A stretch of DNA of 64,000 nucleotides, taken from a virus. The stretch spans positions 62,001-126,000 of the IMG/VR virus record IMGVR_UViG_3300032213_003144; one strand, 5' to 3'. A program made the translations under genes and the position numbers. The notes under the pieces were generated by a model. The model was given only the letters and a program-made list of their open reading frames with translations. It made no database searches and was not told where the DNA came from. Shown here piece by piece: positions 49,872 through 61,600 of the stretch; position 1 is the first letter of the stretch; each line of letters opens with the position of its first letter.

Positions 49872-51950
49872 ATGGCTTGGAATTCATCCGAAAATAAGTC
49901 TGCTGGTCAAAAGCAGACTAAATCCGCCATTGGTTACGGCGCGCCCGTATCAAGTAACCCAAGTTACACGGATAAGCCATACAGGGACTCGTGGGATATT
50001 GAGCGTGCCTATAGAGAGGGCATGCAGAAAATTACCTGGGTTAACAGGTGTATAGATGCAATTGCTGGGAACCAAGCAAGACTTCCGATAATTCTAAGAA
50101 AAGACAATTCAAAAGACGGCGAAATCGTAGTCGGCCGTGAGGCCAAGCGTTCTTCATTGCTTGAGCTCCTCAACGTTAAATCAAATATCGGCGAGAACTC
50201 TTTTATTTTCAGATACAGACTTTCTGCCCAGTTACTACTTGGTACGCGCGGAGCATTTATCGAAAAGATTCGCGGACGAGATGGTGGCGTTATTGGGCTG
50301 AACCTTCTTCCGCCACAGTCAACTGCACCAATTCCTGACGCTAGAACATTTGTTTCTGGGTACGAAGTGCAGATGCCTTACGGTAAAAAAGTAATAATGA
50401 AGCCAGAGGATGTTGTCTGGATTAGAAGGCCTCACCCGCTAGACCCATATCTGTCGCTAACTCCATTGGAAGCATCTGGAGTTGCCGTAGAAATAGAAAA
50501 CCTAGCCAAGTTGTACAACAGAAACTACCTGCTTAATGACGGAAGACCTGGTGGATTACTTGTTGTCAGAGGTGAGATTGACGAAGACGATAAAGAGGAA
50601 TTACGCAATAGATTTAGGGGTAATTTAGGGAAAACTGGGCACACAACAGTTATCGCTGCAGACGAAGGTGTTGACTTTGTTGATACTTCGGCAAACCCAA
50701 GAGACGCTGCCTACATACAAATGCGTCAAATTACAAAAGAAGAAATTCTTGCTGCGTTTGGAGTTCCAGAATCAGTAATTGGAAATGCCTCAGGACGAAC
50801 GTTTAGTAACTCATCTGAAGAGATTAGAGTTTTCTGGGTAGAGACAATGTTGCCTCACTTGGAGCCAATAGCAAGAGCTCTCGATGAACTTGACGAAAAG
50901 TATTACCTTGACTTTGACACAAGCGAAGTTCCAATTTTGCTGCTTTACAAACAGGAACGTGAAAGATACCTAAAAGACGAATTGGGCCAAGGTCTCATCT
51001 CTGTGAACGAATACAGAATTGCGAGCGGAAGAAAAGAAGTTGAAGCAGACCTCGCTGATTCATTACTCATGAATCCGAACCTGATTCCTATTGCTAATAC
51101 AAAAAAGAAGATGGAAGAGAATGCCGCCCAGATACCCGGTGGCGCTCCTGGGGCACCAGGAATGCCTCCAATGCCAGGTATGCCACCAGTTCCAGGTATG
51201 CCACCAGTTGAGGGCGCAGTTCCACCACTTGACCCAAATACGATGCAAGGTGCAATGGCTGAAGTTGCAGCCGGTGGTGCTGGTGACATGGCTCAGACTA
51301 CGCTCCCACCAGAAGTGGCCGGAATGGCACCAGCAACTGGAGCAGCCCCAATACCGCAAGGCATGGCTAGCGACCCACAAGATGGTTTTCAGTACAAAAC
51401 AGCACTGACCGAGGATTTTGATAAATCGGAAATGGCGATTGAGCGCTGGTCAGAAATTCTCTCCAGAGGAATCGAGAGGGTCGTTGAAAGACAGCAAAGG
51501 GTTGTTCTGGAAAAGGCTGGCAGCAGCAAGTCCAAGAAAGCTCTGATGTCTGGGACTCTTGACCTTGATTCAATTTTCGCCACAGATACATGGAACAAGC
51601 AAATGGAAGACGACTTGCGTCCTGTTATTTCCGCAATAATCAATGACTCTTTTGAATTTAGAAAAGAATCGTATTCTCAAAAAGGACTCAAGCCGAGAAC
51701 AATTGCGCCTGCGACAATTAAGAAAAATATCGATTCACAGATATCAAGAATCATCTCAATCAACTCAGGTATTCGTTCTTCAATGGAAGAAATGATGATG
51801 AAATCATTCTCCCACGCTGGAGAAGAGCAAAGATTTTCCGTCTTTAGAGAAGAGCTTGTGGGCATGTACGCAAACATTCTTGCCAAGGACCAGTTGGAAA
51901 TTTCAGAAACTGAAGCAAAAAATGCATGGACGTTTGGACAGGTTGGATAG
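49872..51950 (+). CDS. Portal protein (HK97 type) with Pro-rich extension
   Basis: 692 residues. HK97-like portal core: WVNRCIDAIAGNQARLPIIL, FRYRLSAQLLLGTRGAFIEK, VVWIRRPHPLDPYLSLTPLEA, LYNRNYLLNDGRPGGLL, QMRQITKEEILAAFGVPESVIG. The portal ring is the DNA entry and packaging gate. A Pro/Gly/Met-rich linker (about 417-455, units GMPPMPGMPPVPGMPPV) separates it from a helical C-terminal domain that is much longer than usual (families are often 400-500 residues). First structural gene on the plus strand. Confidence 0.92.
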   Translation: MAWNSSENKSAGQKQTKSAIGYGAPVSSNPSYTDKPYRDSWDIERAYREGMQKITWVNRCIDAIAGNQARLPIILRKDNSKDGEIVVGREAKRSSLLELLNVKSNIGENSFIFRYRLSAQLLLGTRGAFIEKIRGRDGGVIGLNLLPPQSTAPIPDARTFVSGYEVQMPYGKKVIMKPEDVVWIRRPHPLDPYLSLTPLEASGVAVEIENLAKLYNRNYLLNDGRPGGLLVVRGEIDEDDKEELRNRFRGNLGKTGHTTVIAADEGVDFVDTSANPRDAAYIQMRQITKEEILAAFGVPESVIGNASGRTFSNSSEEIRVFWVETMLPHLEPIARALDELDEKYYLDFDTSEVPILLLYKQERERYLKDELGQGLISVNEYRIASGRKEVEADLADSLLMNPNLIPIANTKKKMEENAAQIPGGAPGAPGMPPMPGMPPVPGMPPVEGAVPPLDPNTMQGAMAEVAAGGAGDMAQTTLPPEVAGMAPATGAAPIPQGMASDPQDGFQYKTALTEDFDKSEMAIERWSEILSRGIERVVERQQRVVLEKAGSSKSKKALMSGTLDLDSIFATDTWNKQMEDDLRPVISAIINDSFEFRKESYSQKGLKPRTIAPATIKKNIDSQISRIISINSGIRSSMEEMMMKSFSHAGEEQRFSVFREELVGMYANILAKDQLEISETEAKNAWTFGQVG

Positions 51951-52058
51951 TTTCACTAAACTATTTCTGTAAAACATTCACTTTTTTTAAATACTTACAT
52001 TCTGGAACATGTTTTTCGTTTAATATCGACTAGCAGCCGAGAGAAGTTGGTTCCAAAA

Positions 52059-52640
52059 ATGTCAAATGAAGCATTCGAATACAAGTCATCGGCGCACGGC
52101 TCTCAGTCCATCAAAGGAACGGTCAGCCTAGACGAGGCCCAGGGGATAGTCGAATGTTTCGTAGCTGGAATTGGTAATAAAGACTCAGTCGGAGACGTAT
52201 GTGCTTCAGGAGCCTTCACAAAGAGCCTTCTTCGCAGAAAGCCAAGAGTTGTATGGGGCCACAACTGGAATGACCCTATTGGTAAAGTATTGGAAATATA
52301 CGAGGTTGGTCCACAGGACCCACGCCTCCCACTGAAAATGAAACTTGCCGGGATAGGCGGTTTGTTTGCAAAAGTTCAATTTAATCTAAGTTCAGAAAAA
52401 GGAAAAGAAGCATTTGCTAATGTCCACTTTTTCGGAGAAGAACAAGAGTGGTCGATTGGATACAAAACACTAAGAGCTCAGTTTGACCAAAAGTCGCAAG
52501 CAAATATTCTTTACGAAGTTGAACTCTACGAAGTTAGCCCTGTTCTCCACGGAGCCAATCAGCTAACAGGAACAATATCCGTTAAGGCAGATGATTCCGC
52601 CTACGGAGGTTCAGTAGCAATGATGCCGCAAAGAGAAGAG
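52059..52640 (+). other. Domain: HK97-type prohead protease
   Basis: VECFVAGIGNKDSVGDVCASGAF, VVWGHNWNDPIGKVLEI (H68), EWSIGYK (S132) and LYEVSPVLHGAN (E158) follow the serine protease fold of HK97 gp4-type maturation proteases. It should process capsid proteins and, by inference, the rest of its own chain. Confidence 0.85.
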
Positions 52641-55600
52641 AGCAACGGCTACGAAGAAATGGAGAAGGAACTCTCCAATCTATTCGGTGCAAAAGTTTCT
52701 GTTCATTCAATCGATGGCGACGAGGTCGTATTCACACGCCAAGAGATGAACGGTGCGAAGAAGTACAAGTGCGGCTTCATGAGAAATCAAGGCCGATACA
52801 TGTTCGGAACTCCTGAAGTAATCAATATTCCGCAGTCCCCAGTTCGTTCTCCTCAATCAGCACCAATGCCTGTGGTGAGCGGAAGACCTACTCCACCCAA
52901 CGACCCACAACGCGTCATTAGACCACAACAGATGCCTTCAATACCAGTTGCGATTAAGCCAAGCGACAATGGGCTAATGATGATTCCTCTTCCAGCTGTT
53001 CAGTATGACTCAAACGAAAAGCCGTCCCTGGACAAGGAGGAAGCAGACCTCCGTGATGCGCTGTTAAAGATAGTTTCACGCCACGGCAAATTTAACGAAG
53101 ACTCTAACGGCGTATGGGCTGGATACAGCCCTGCAGAAGAAAACGAAGTAGCACGTATCGGTGTTAAATGCTCAAACTGCGTCTTCTATCAAGGCGGCTC
53201 AAAGTGCAAAATTATTGACATGCCAGTTGAGCCAGAAGGGAAATGCAGATTTGCTGTTATTCCAAATGGGATTGTTTTGAGCAGTGGTTCCAAAGAACTC
53301 GAAGAGCATGTTTCCGAAGCAGAAAATGCAATCATCGATGTACTAGAACTAAAATACCCAGGCGAGTTTGTTCTTGGAATTGTCAGAAATGCAGTTGGTA
53401 AGAAAAAGAAGAAAAGAAATAAATACAAAAATCTTTCAGAGTTTGGTGATGACGACGACATGGGTGAAAAGTCGTACGTAATACCAGTCGAGCCAAGTTT
53501 TGCATTTAGAGTAAAAACAGCCCTTGACCCAATATTCGATTACCACAGAGCAGAGACTTTTGTTGACTCAGAAGGAATAGTGATTACCTCTGGGGTAACT
53601 GAAAATCTCATAGACGCAGTCGATACGGCTCTTCACAACTTAAAAAAAAAATTCTCAGAACATGAAATAGAGGGAAAATCCCTCGGTTACAGAATAGGTC
53701 GGTCGCTTGGTTCGAGGCTCGTAGATAGACCAAACCTCGGTGGTGGTAGGGATAGAAACAACCGTGGCGGCGGTCGTGGATTCGGGATGCCGGATGGCGA
53801 CCTTGACCCCAGGACAAGAGTTGACAAGAATAGGGATGGAACACTTTTTGATAATGTCCCAGGATGGGAACAGCCAGACCCAACCCCAGATGGACCTGGT
53901 TCGATAAATAACCGAAAACTCTCTTCCTCACAAAGAAGAGATGTTGCCAATATTCCGAGCGAGAGCGTAAACCCAGAATCGGTAGACGGTGACGTAATAA
54001 AGAGCCGCAAACCAAGGTATACGGCTGATGACCTTGGTGAAATCCTTGGAGAAAAGAAGAAGCCAACGAAGAAGGCAGTAGCAAAAAAATCTCCTGTTAA
54101 AAAAGAAAAAGTAAAGCGTGGAGAACTTGATTTCGCTAAGGGTCCCAAAAAAGATAAGACACCATCACTATCCTCTGGTGAGGAAAGACCGCCACGTACT
54201 GCAGTTGCAATGCAGATGGACCCAAAGAATTCGAAGCTTGCAAGACAGATTGATTACGACCCACAGAATGGTGACCTCACTGTTTATTACAGAGATGGCA
54301 AAAAAGAAACATTCAATGATGTTCCTTATGACCGCGTGCGTAAGGCTGGATTTGACGACAAGCCAGATGCATTAATCAGTGCACTACAGAGAGAACAAAA
54401 GAAACCACAAGGCAGGATTAGTCTTGCATCTGGGGAGCAAGAAAAGAGACTTACCCGCCACTCTGGTGACCCAAAATTTGAATCACTTGTATCTCCAGAA
54501 GAACTTGAAAAGCGTAAGAAGTTTGAAGAAGTAATTAAAGACTGGAAAGACTCTGGTTACGGATGGGAAGACGTTCCTAGATACAAGCCAGACGTCTACA
54601 AGTCCCCGGATTATTTGCGTGGTAGGGAAATGGGCGTCAATCAGGCCAAAGTTATGTGGCGTGGAGATAGCACGGTAGAGAGACCAAAGGGATTCAACGA
54701 AAAGCAAAAAGCCTCACTTGATTATCAAGAGTGGTATTCACGAATGGTGATGAGGGCTGGAGCTTTTCTAGAAGCATCACGTGGCGATGACAACGAATTC
54801 TACAACGGCATGGAAGATGCCATGCATGAATTCATGTACAACAATAGACCAGATATAACAACCTACAACATCGATGGAGATAGAAAAGAACCGATGGCCG
54901 ACTGGATGCGTCAGTACGGATTCGACCCAGGCTCACCGACTCCATTAAGAAAGAAAAAAGAAGGAAAGAAGAGAAGTTCACTCTCCCTCTCTTCTGGCGC
55001 AGACGACGATACAAGACCAAACTTTGATGAAGAGAATTACGAAAGTGATACCAACGTAGATTTCTACGACACCCTTCTTGACATGATGGGCCCAGAAGAA
55101 GAAAGACCAAAAGTCACTTCTCGCAAAAAGCCAAAAGACATGAGTGATGAAGAGATTTATCGCAAGAGAACAACAACCGGAGCATCCCTGCAGGATGTTG
55201 CGGAAGAACTTGGTCTAACTAGAATGGAAGTTAGGAAGCGCGAACAACGACACATGCGCAAAATGCGCAATGAAAAAGACGGCGTATCACTTTCTTCTGG
55301 AGCAAGCGATGACTGGGCCACTTCTAGGGGATACGAGCCAGACAGATTCGACCTTCGCGAAACGATGAATCAAATTGGTAGAGGAAACATAATGGCCATA
55401 TCTGGTGGCCGCGTTGAGCGTAGAGGGAATGAAATGATTCTTCCTTCTACAAAAGACCAGCAAGTAGTCATCGGGTACAACTCGGTTCCAGACCTCTACT
55501 ACGTCAGAGCTGAGCAGAAAATAAATACAGGTAAGGACAAGGGAACCAACAGAATTCTTGCGCAATGGGACGAGGTTTATGCTGACGAAATTGGCGAACT

Positions 55601-58600
55601 CGCATATCAGGCAAGTCTCAAGCCAGCAAACCTCAATAGTGAGAACAAGGAGTACTGGAAGCTCGGCAAGGGAAATCAATTTGCAGACAGACTCGTTGAT
55701 AGACGTAGCGGAAAGCTCGTAAGCAGAGAATCAAGAAATCTTCCATCAAAGCCAGCGCCAGAGGAAAGCCCAACTCTTTCTTCGGGTGGCAGAGGTCGTG
55801 ACTACTACAACTACGACATAACAACAACCGATGAAGGAAATGGATTACTCGACCAGGTGCATGATTACCTTGAAGAGAACCCCCTAATCAAAGATGACAT
55901 AACAACCGATATTGCAGACATGCTCGGTGGAGATGGAATAGTTGAGGCTAATGGCTTTGACACAAAAAAGGCATTTGACCTGGTTACTGGTGGAGACGAT
56001 GAGTTCCAGGATTATATGGACATCGTTGATGATGCCATGGAGGCCCTAAGTAATGGCTCCCTAGCAAAGCACAAGGCAACCGTTCGCGATACGAATGTAA
56101 GACTTGAGTCAGCAAAGCCAGGCAGTAATGAAGCAGGAAAACTCGAAGCAATCCGTGATAGGTCGTACGAGTGGATTGGCGACATAAACAAGTATTCACG
56201 CGTATCCACAATTAAAGATAAGAAGAATATTGAAGCCAGCGACGTGGCAACAAGAATGATTTCCAAAGAGCAAGATTCGCTCTGGAATGCTCGCGCGTCA
56301 ATAACAGAAAAATATATTGAAGATATTGCTTCAGCTGGAAAAGAATCAAAGCGCCGTGTATCAATCAGCGCAGTAGATACAGACTCTCGCGACATTCCAG
56401 AGTATGATTTAGCTCTCTCGTCTGGCAGTGTTTTTAAGGATAAACCAGCATCAAAAACGCTTTCCGGTAAGGCTGATGGCCTTTCTCTTGCCTCTGGAGA
56501 AAATAAAAAGATTTATGACGAAATAGGTAAGTCCATTCTTGAGGCATTAATTGAGATGGATAAGAACCCAACAGCAACCTATTGGGACGTACCGTGGAGA
56601 ACACCAACCCTATACGCAAGAAACCCAACAAAGAATCGCCTTTATCAGGGAATGAACTCCCTACTGCTTGCCAATGCGCATAGGCAGAATAAGTACAGAG
56701 GAAATTTCTGGGCCGGGAAGACTCAGTGGGCAAAGTTCGGTGGAACAATAAAGAATGGCAAGGATGGAGTAAATATCCTTGTTCCAAGAGAGGGTTCAAC
56801 CGGAAAATACTTTGTCGTACAGACCGTATATAACCTCGATGATATTGAAGGGCTCCCAGATGCATATGTAAAGAAGCTTCTAGATACAGGAAAGGAACTT
56901 CTTGACCCAGCGACAAAGATAAAGGACGCCGAGTCGGTAATGGAGGAAATTAATCCTGTCATCAAGTTTGGCGGAGATGCTGCATACTTCTCAATTACGA
57001 ATGACCATATTCAAATGCCACCATACGAGATGTTTAAGTCTCCAGAGCAGTACTACTCAACCCTACTGCATGAGCTAACACACTGGACTGGCGGAAAGTC
57101 TCGTCTTGGAAGAAAGCAGGTAGGCCGCCAACAGGACAAGAAGGCTTATGCATACGAGGAATTAATTGCAGAAATGGGTTCTTCTTTCCTTCTTGCCGCA
57201 CTTGGCATCGCACCAGAAGTAAGACAAGACCACGTTGTTTATATCAAGAGTTGGATTTCCAACCTTCGCGAGGACCCGGGTGCATTCGTTAGAGCAATGA
57301 CTGAGGCGCAGCAGGCGGCAGACTGGGTCATGGATAGGTCTCCAACAATGAGAAGACTTTCCGGTGTACCTGATAGCGAAAGAAAAGGAAAGCCAGATGC
57401 GGTTGATGCTGGGGAATCCGCAGTCTCAGAAGTAGTTGAAGAGACTAAGGGCTCTGTTACAGCACTCTCATCCGGCTCTCAAGTTGGATTAAGGAAAGCA
57501 AAAGAACTCAGATACTTTGGCGATGAAAAAGAATATGGCTCAGGCATAACTCAAAGAGACTCCAGTGGAAGGATTCTTGATGAATCTGGAGCACTTTCTC
57601 TTTCAAGTGGTGCAAAACCAATCGTCAGCCTTGACGGTAAAACAACGATTCCAAGACTAGACGACTCTGTCTCGTATAGAGAAAAGTATAAGTTCCTTCC
57701 TGATGAATTTGAACCAACAGAACAACAAAAGGCTTCAATAGACACGCTTGTTCATATGCTTGAAAGTGAGACACCAGGGATTGTCGCTATTGGTGCTGGT
57801 GCTGGTTCAGGAAAGACAACCAACCTTAAACAGAATGCTCGTGCAGTTGCCGCACTTTACCCTGGAAAACAAATTTATTACACCGTATTCAATAGAGGAA
57901 ATGCTAAAGACGGAAACAGGGTGATGCCTAGAAATACAGGTGTTGCAACTGGGAACCAAATAGCATATTGGTCACTTGTTCTTGGAACTGGAGACGCCTT
58001 CTATGGTGCTGGAACAACCAGAAAGATACAACTCGGAGTTGGTCCAAGAGACTCCAAGAAGTTGCGAGGAGCAAAACGTAACACCGTGAACGTTGCAACC
58101 ACGTTTGAGGGAGAAACAAAGGAATTCGCAGGAGAGATACCAGGGTACAGAGAGCTTGGGTACACAAGCTATGACTCTGCACCGAATATCGCAGAACGCC
58201 TTGCTAAAGATGGGATTGTTGACGAAGAAACTGATGATGGTTTTACTATTTCCCAAAATCTCAAAAAAGCTCTTGGCAGGTTTGCTGAAAGCTCGGATGA
58301 GAAGCTGTCAAAACAACATTTCCTACTTCGTGATATAGAGAAAATTCAGGCATTACAAAATGGTGAACCAGTACCAACTGAAGATTCAATCGATGAAAAA
58401 ATGGTTCAATATGCACAAATGCTTTGGGATGAAACAGTTGACCCAAAATCAAACGTGCTTATCCCGCAGGACTATCAAATCAAGATGTGGGCCCTAACAA
58501 ATCCAGACCTTAGGTATGACAAAGGACTGATTGGTCACAGGCCAAACGAAACAGTGTTTGATAAAGTTTTTCTTGGAACCGTTGAGGAAATGAACTCCGG

Positions 58601-61600
58601 AAAAATAAAAGTCGGAGACCTTGTAGAATTTAAAATTCCAGAAACTGGAGAAAAAGTTGCAGCAGTAATACGAAAACTAAACCCTCCATCAAAGAAAGAA
58701 ACAAAAAAGGGTGAGCTATCTGGCAGTAGACAAGTAACCGGAACTGTATCGATTGTTTCTGTCACGAGTGATAAGCCTCTTGATGTGTTCATGTTCGACG
58801 AGGCCCAAGACGTAAACCCTGTGTTGGCAAAAGTACTCGCCGATAATGCAAAGAACATGCCGATAATAATGGTTGGCGACTCACGCCAAGCAATCTATGG
58901 GTTCAGAGGAGCCATGGATGCCCTGGAGAAAGCTAATGCAACATTCAGACTTCCTCTAACACGTTCATTTAGGTATGGAGCAATCCCTGCATATTTAGCC
59001 AATGTCGTGCTGATGCAAGGCAATATAGACGATTTTAACTTTTATCAAAACATGGGAACACCCGAAAAAAACATATGGCACCATGTTGTAGGAGAGGCGC
59101 AAAATGTTGTTATAAACGCGCTCAACATAAACGGACCAGATGGGAAAATACTTCCTAAAAAAGAACTTGAAAAGAAACTTAAATTCATAGAAGTTAAATA
59201 CAAACTTGGCGGAAGAGCTGTCGACTTTAAGGGCAAAAACGAAAAAGAAGTAAAAGACATCATTTCAAAACTTTACGACGAACATGTCCCACGCGCTGAA
59301 GGTCAGATAGTTGAGGACATGACTAGTGCTGATGCTGTTCTAACTTCTACCAACTCCGGAGTAATGGTCGAAGCCTTGAAGGTAATCCAGGACGGTATTA
59401 ATGCACATCAAATCGCGTATCTCGACCTAGATGGAATAGAAGATATAAAAAATCCAGAAGAGCTAGCTGGAAGACTAAGAACATTATCCGAGAAATACAC
59501 TCTTGATGGTGTTGCTGTAGACCTTATAGAAATATTGGAAAAAGATGGTAGAGATTCAATGCTCAATGCCGTCAATGAACTTAGAGAAGAATATGCTCCA
59601 GGTGGAGCTGACGGGAAAATACCAGCCATTGGCATACCTGCCGACACACATGAAAAGTTTCTTGATTTCTTCACTCAACTCGACTGGATTATTGGTGACC
59701 TTGATAAGAAGTTTGGAATCGAAGGAAGACCAAAACCATCTAAACTACTTAAAGACGTATGGAGATTTGATAAGAAAAAGGGCAGATACCCATCAAAAGA
59801 TGAGATGCTGGCAAAAATTGACAAGATGATTAAGGGTGGAGAATCAGAACTTCGCACGCTTTACAACCTTGCTTACCCCAAGTCCAAGGATGGAGGGGTA
59901 AGAGGTGATGCAAAAGGGGCAAGATTCTTTAAAGACCTTTTACGTCCACAAGGCCAAAAATATACTGACATAAATGGAACTGAGGTTAAGTACCAAGGCC
60001 TTAGACCAATGCGTGAAGGAATCAATCTTCCGAATATGGAATCTGGTCGAGACCACATAACTACCGAAGAGATGGACAGAGTCGGAAAGCTTAAGCCTGG
60101 AACAAAATCTGGAAGCAGCCAAAAAATTTCCTGGATAATACCCAAGAAGGAAGAGAGCGTATCTGATGGTGAGGTATTCGTAAAACTTCACATCGGAGAA
60201 AACGGAAAGCCATCTGGAGCGTTGATAATTGCAGGCGATGGAGCGCACGGAGGAAAGTACAAAGTCAGAAGATGGAATAAGGCCAAGAAAACCTGGAGCC
60301 CAATCGAAGAGGGGAAACCAGGGAAGATTGACTACCACGGTGATATATCAAAAGTTATAAAAAAGATGAAAGCTGAATACCCAGACGCCGTAATTGAATT
60401 TAGGCAGGGACTAATACAGCAAGTTGGTACAGCTCAGACATTCCCATCAGACATATCTGATGATTTTGTCCCACCAATGAAAGGTGATTTGCCAGATAGT
60501 TCTGTGCCAAGAGCTTCGCTTCCAGGGTTCTTCATACAAGGAAAAGACAGCGAAGAAACTGCGCGTCTTGCCAATGAACTCGGAAACAGGGTTAGACAAC
60601 TTGCCACGGAAGGAAACACGGATACCGACATTATGACGGTTCATGTTTCCAAGGGCAGGGAGTGGAAGAGGGTCAGACTCGCTGATGATTTCAAAAATCC
60701 TGAAGACATGGTCCCAGTAATACCAGAAGAAGAATTAGCAAAGTTAAGTCCAAAGGACAGACTTGCTGTCGAGAGACAGCTCCAATTGATGCGCAGAGAA
60801 GAGCACAACAAGGTATACATTGCAATAACCAGAGCTCAAGAGCAAATAGATATTGGCGCAGTTCTTGCAAAACTTTATTTTGATGATTCACAAAACGCAT
60901 CTATAAAAAGTGCAAAAGATAAAATTGCAGAAAATCCAGATGGAATATATGACGAGCTTCAGGCTCCTGCTGGTTTCTATGTTCCGTATTCTGGTGATAC
61001 AGAAGCACGCGATGCTGCCAGAAAAGAACGCAGAAAGAGATTGGATGAGTCTTTCGATAGATACGTCAAGTCACAAGGAAAGACCAAAGATGTCGCTCCA
61101 GAAGAAGATGATGAACCAGAGGTGGAGGACGAATCTGGCGGTTTTGACTCTGGTGACCCTGATTTTGTTGATGTTGCTGGACCTGATGATGATGGAGCTG
61201 AAGAATTCGACGAAGAAGATGGCGACGTGCAGTCACTCTCCCTTTCTTCAGGAGCAAAGAAGAAGAAAACCAATAGGGCAAATAGGCGTCTTCCATTTAG
61301 TGAGCAAGAGAGACAAAGCCTTGCCGATGGAGACATATTGCGCTCAAAGAAAATACCCAAGAAGCGCAAACCAGCTCCGTCAAAAGAGGAGTTTGACGAC
61401 CTAGCTCTTGCCTCTGGAGCCAATACACCAGAGGGAAGATACGCCAGAAGACTGAGGTCGATAAGCCTTTCCAGCGGCAACAATGAGCTTGGCGCTGGAG
61501 CACAGAATCAAAGAATAAGTGGAAAGAGATTCGCCCGCAATATTTCCGGACCAAAAGACCTTGCATCGATAAGAGTTGATGGTGACCCAAGTAAAGACCC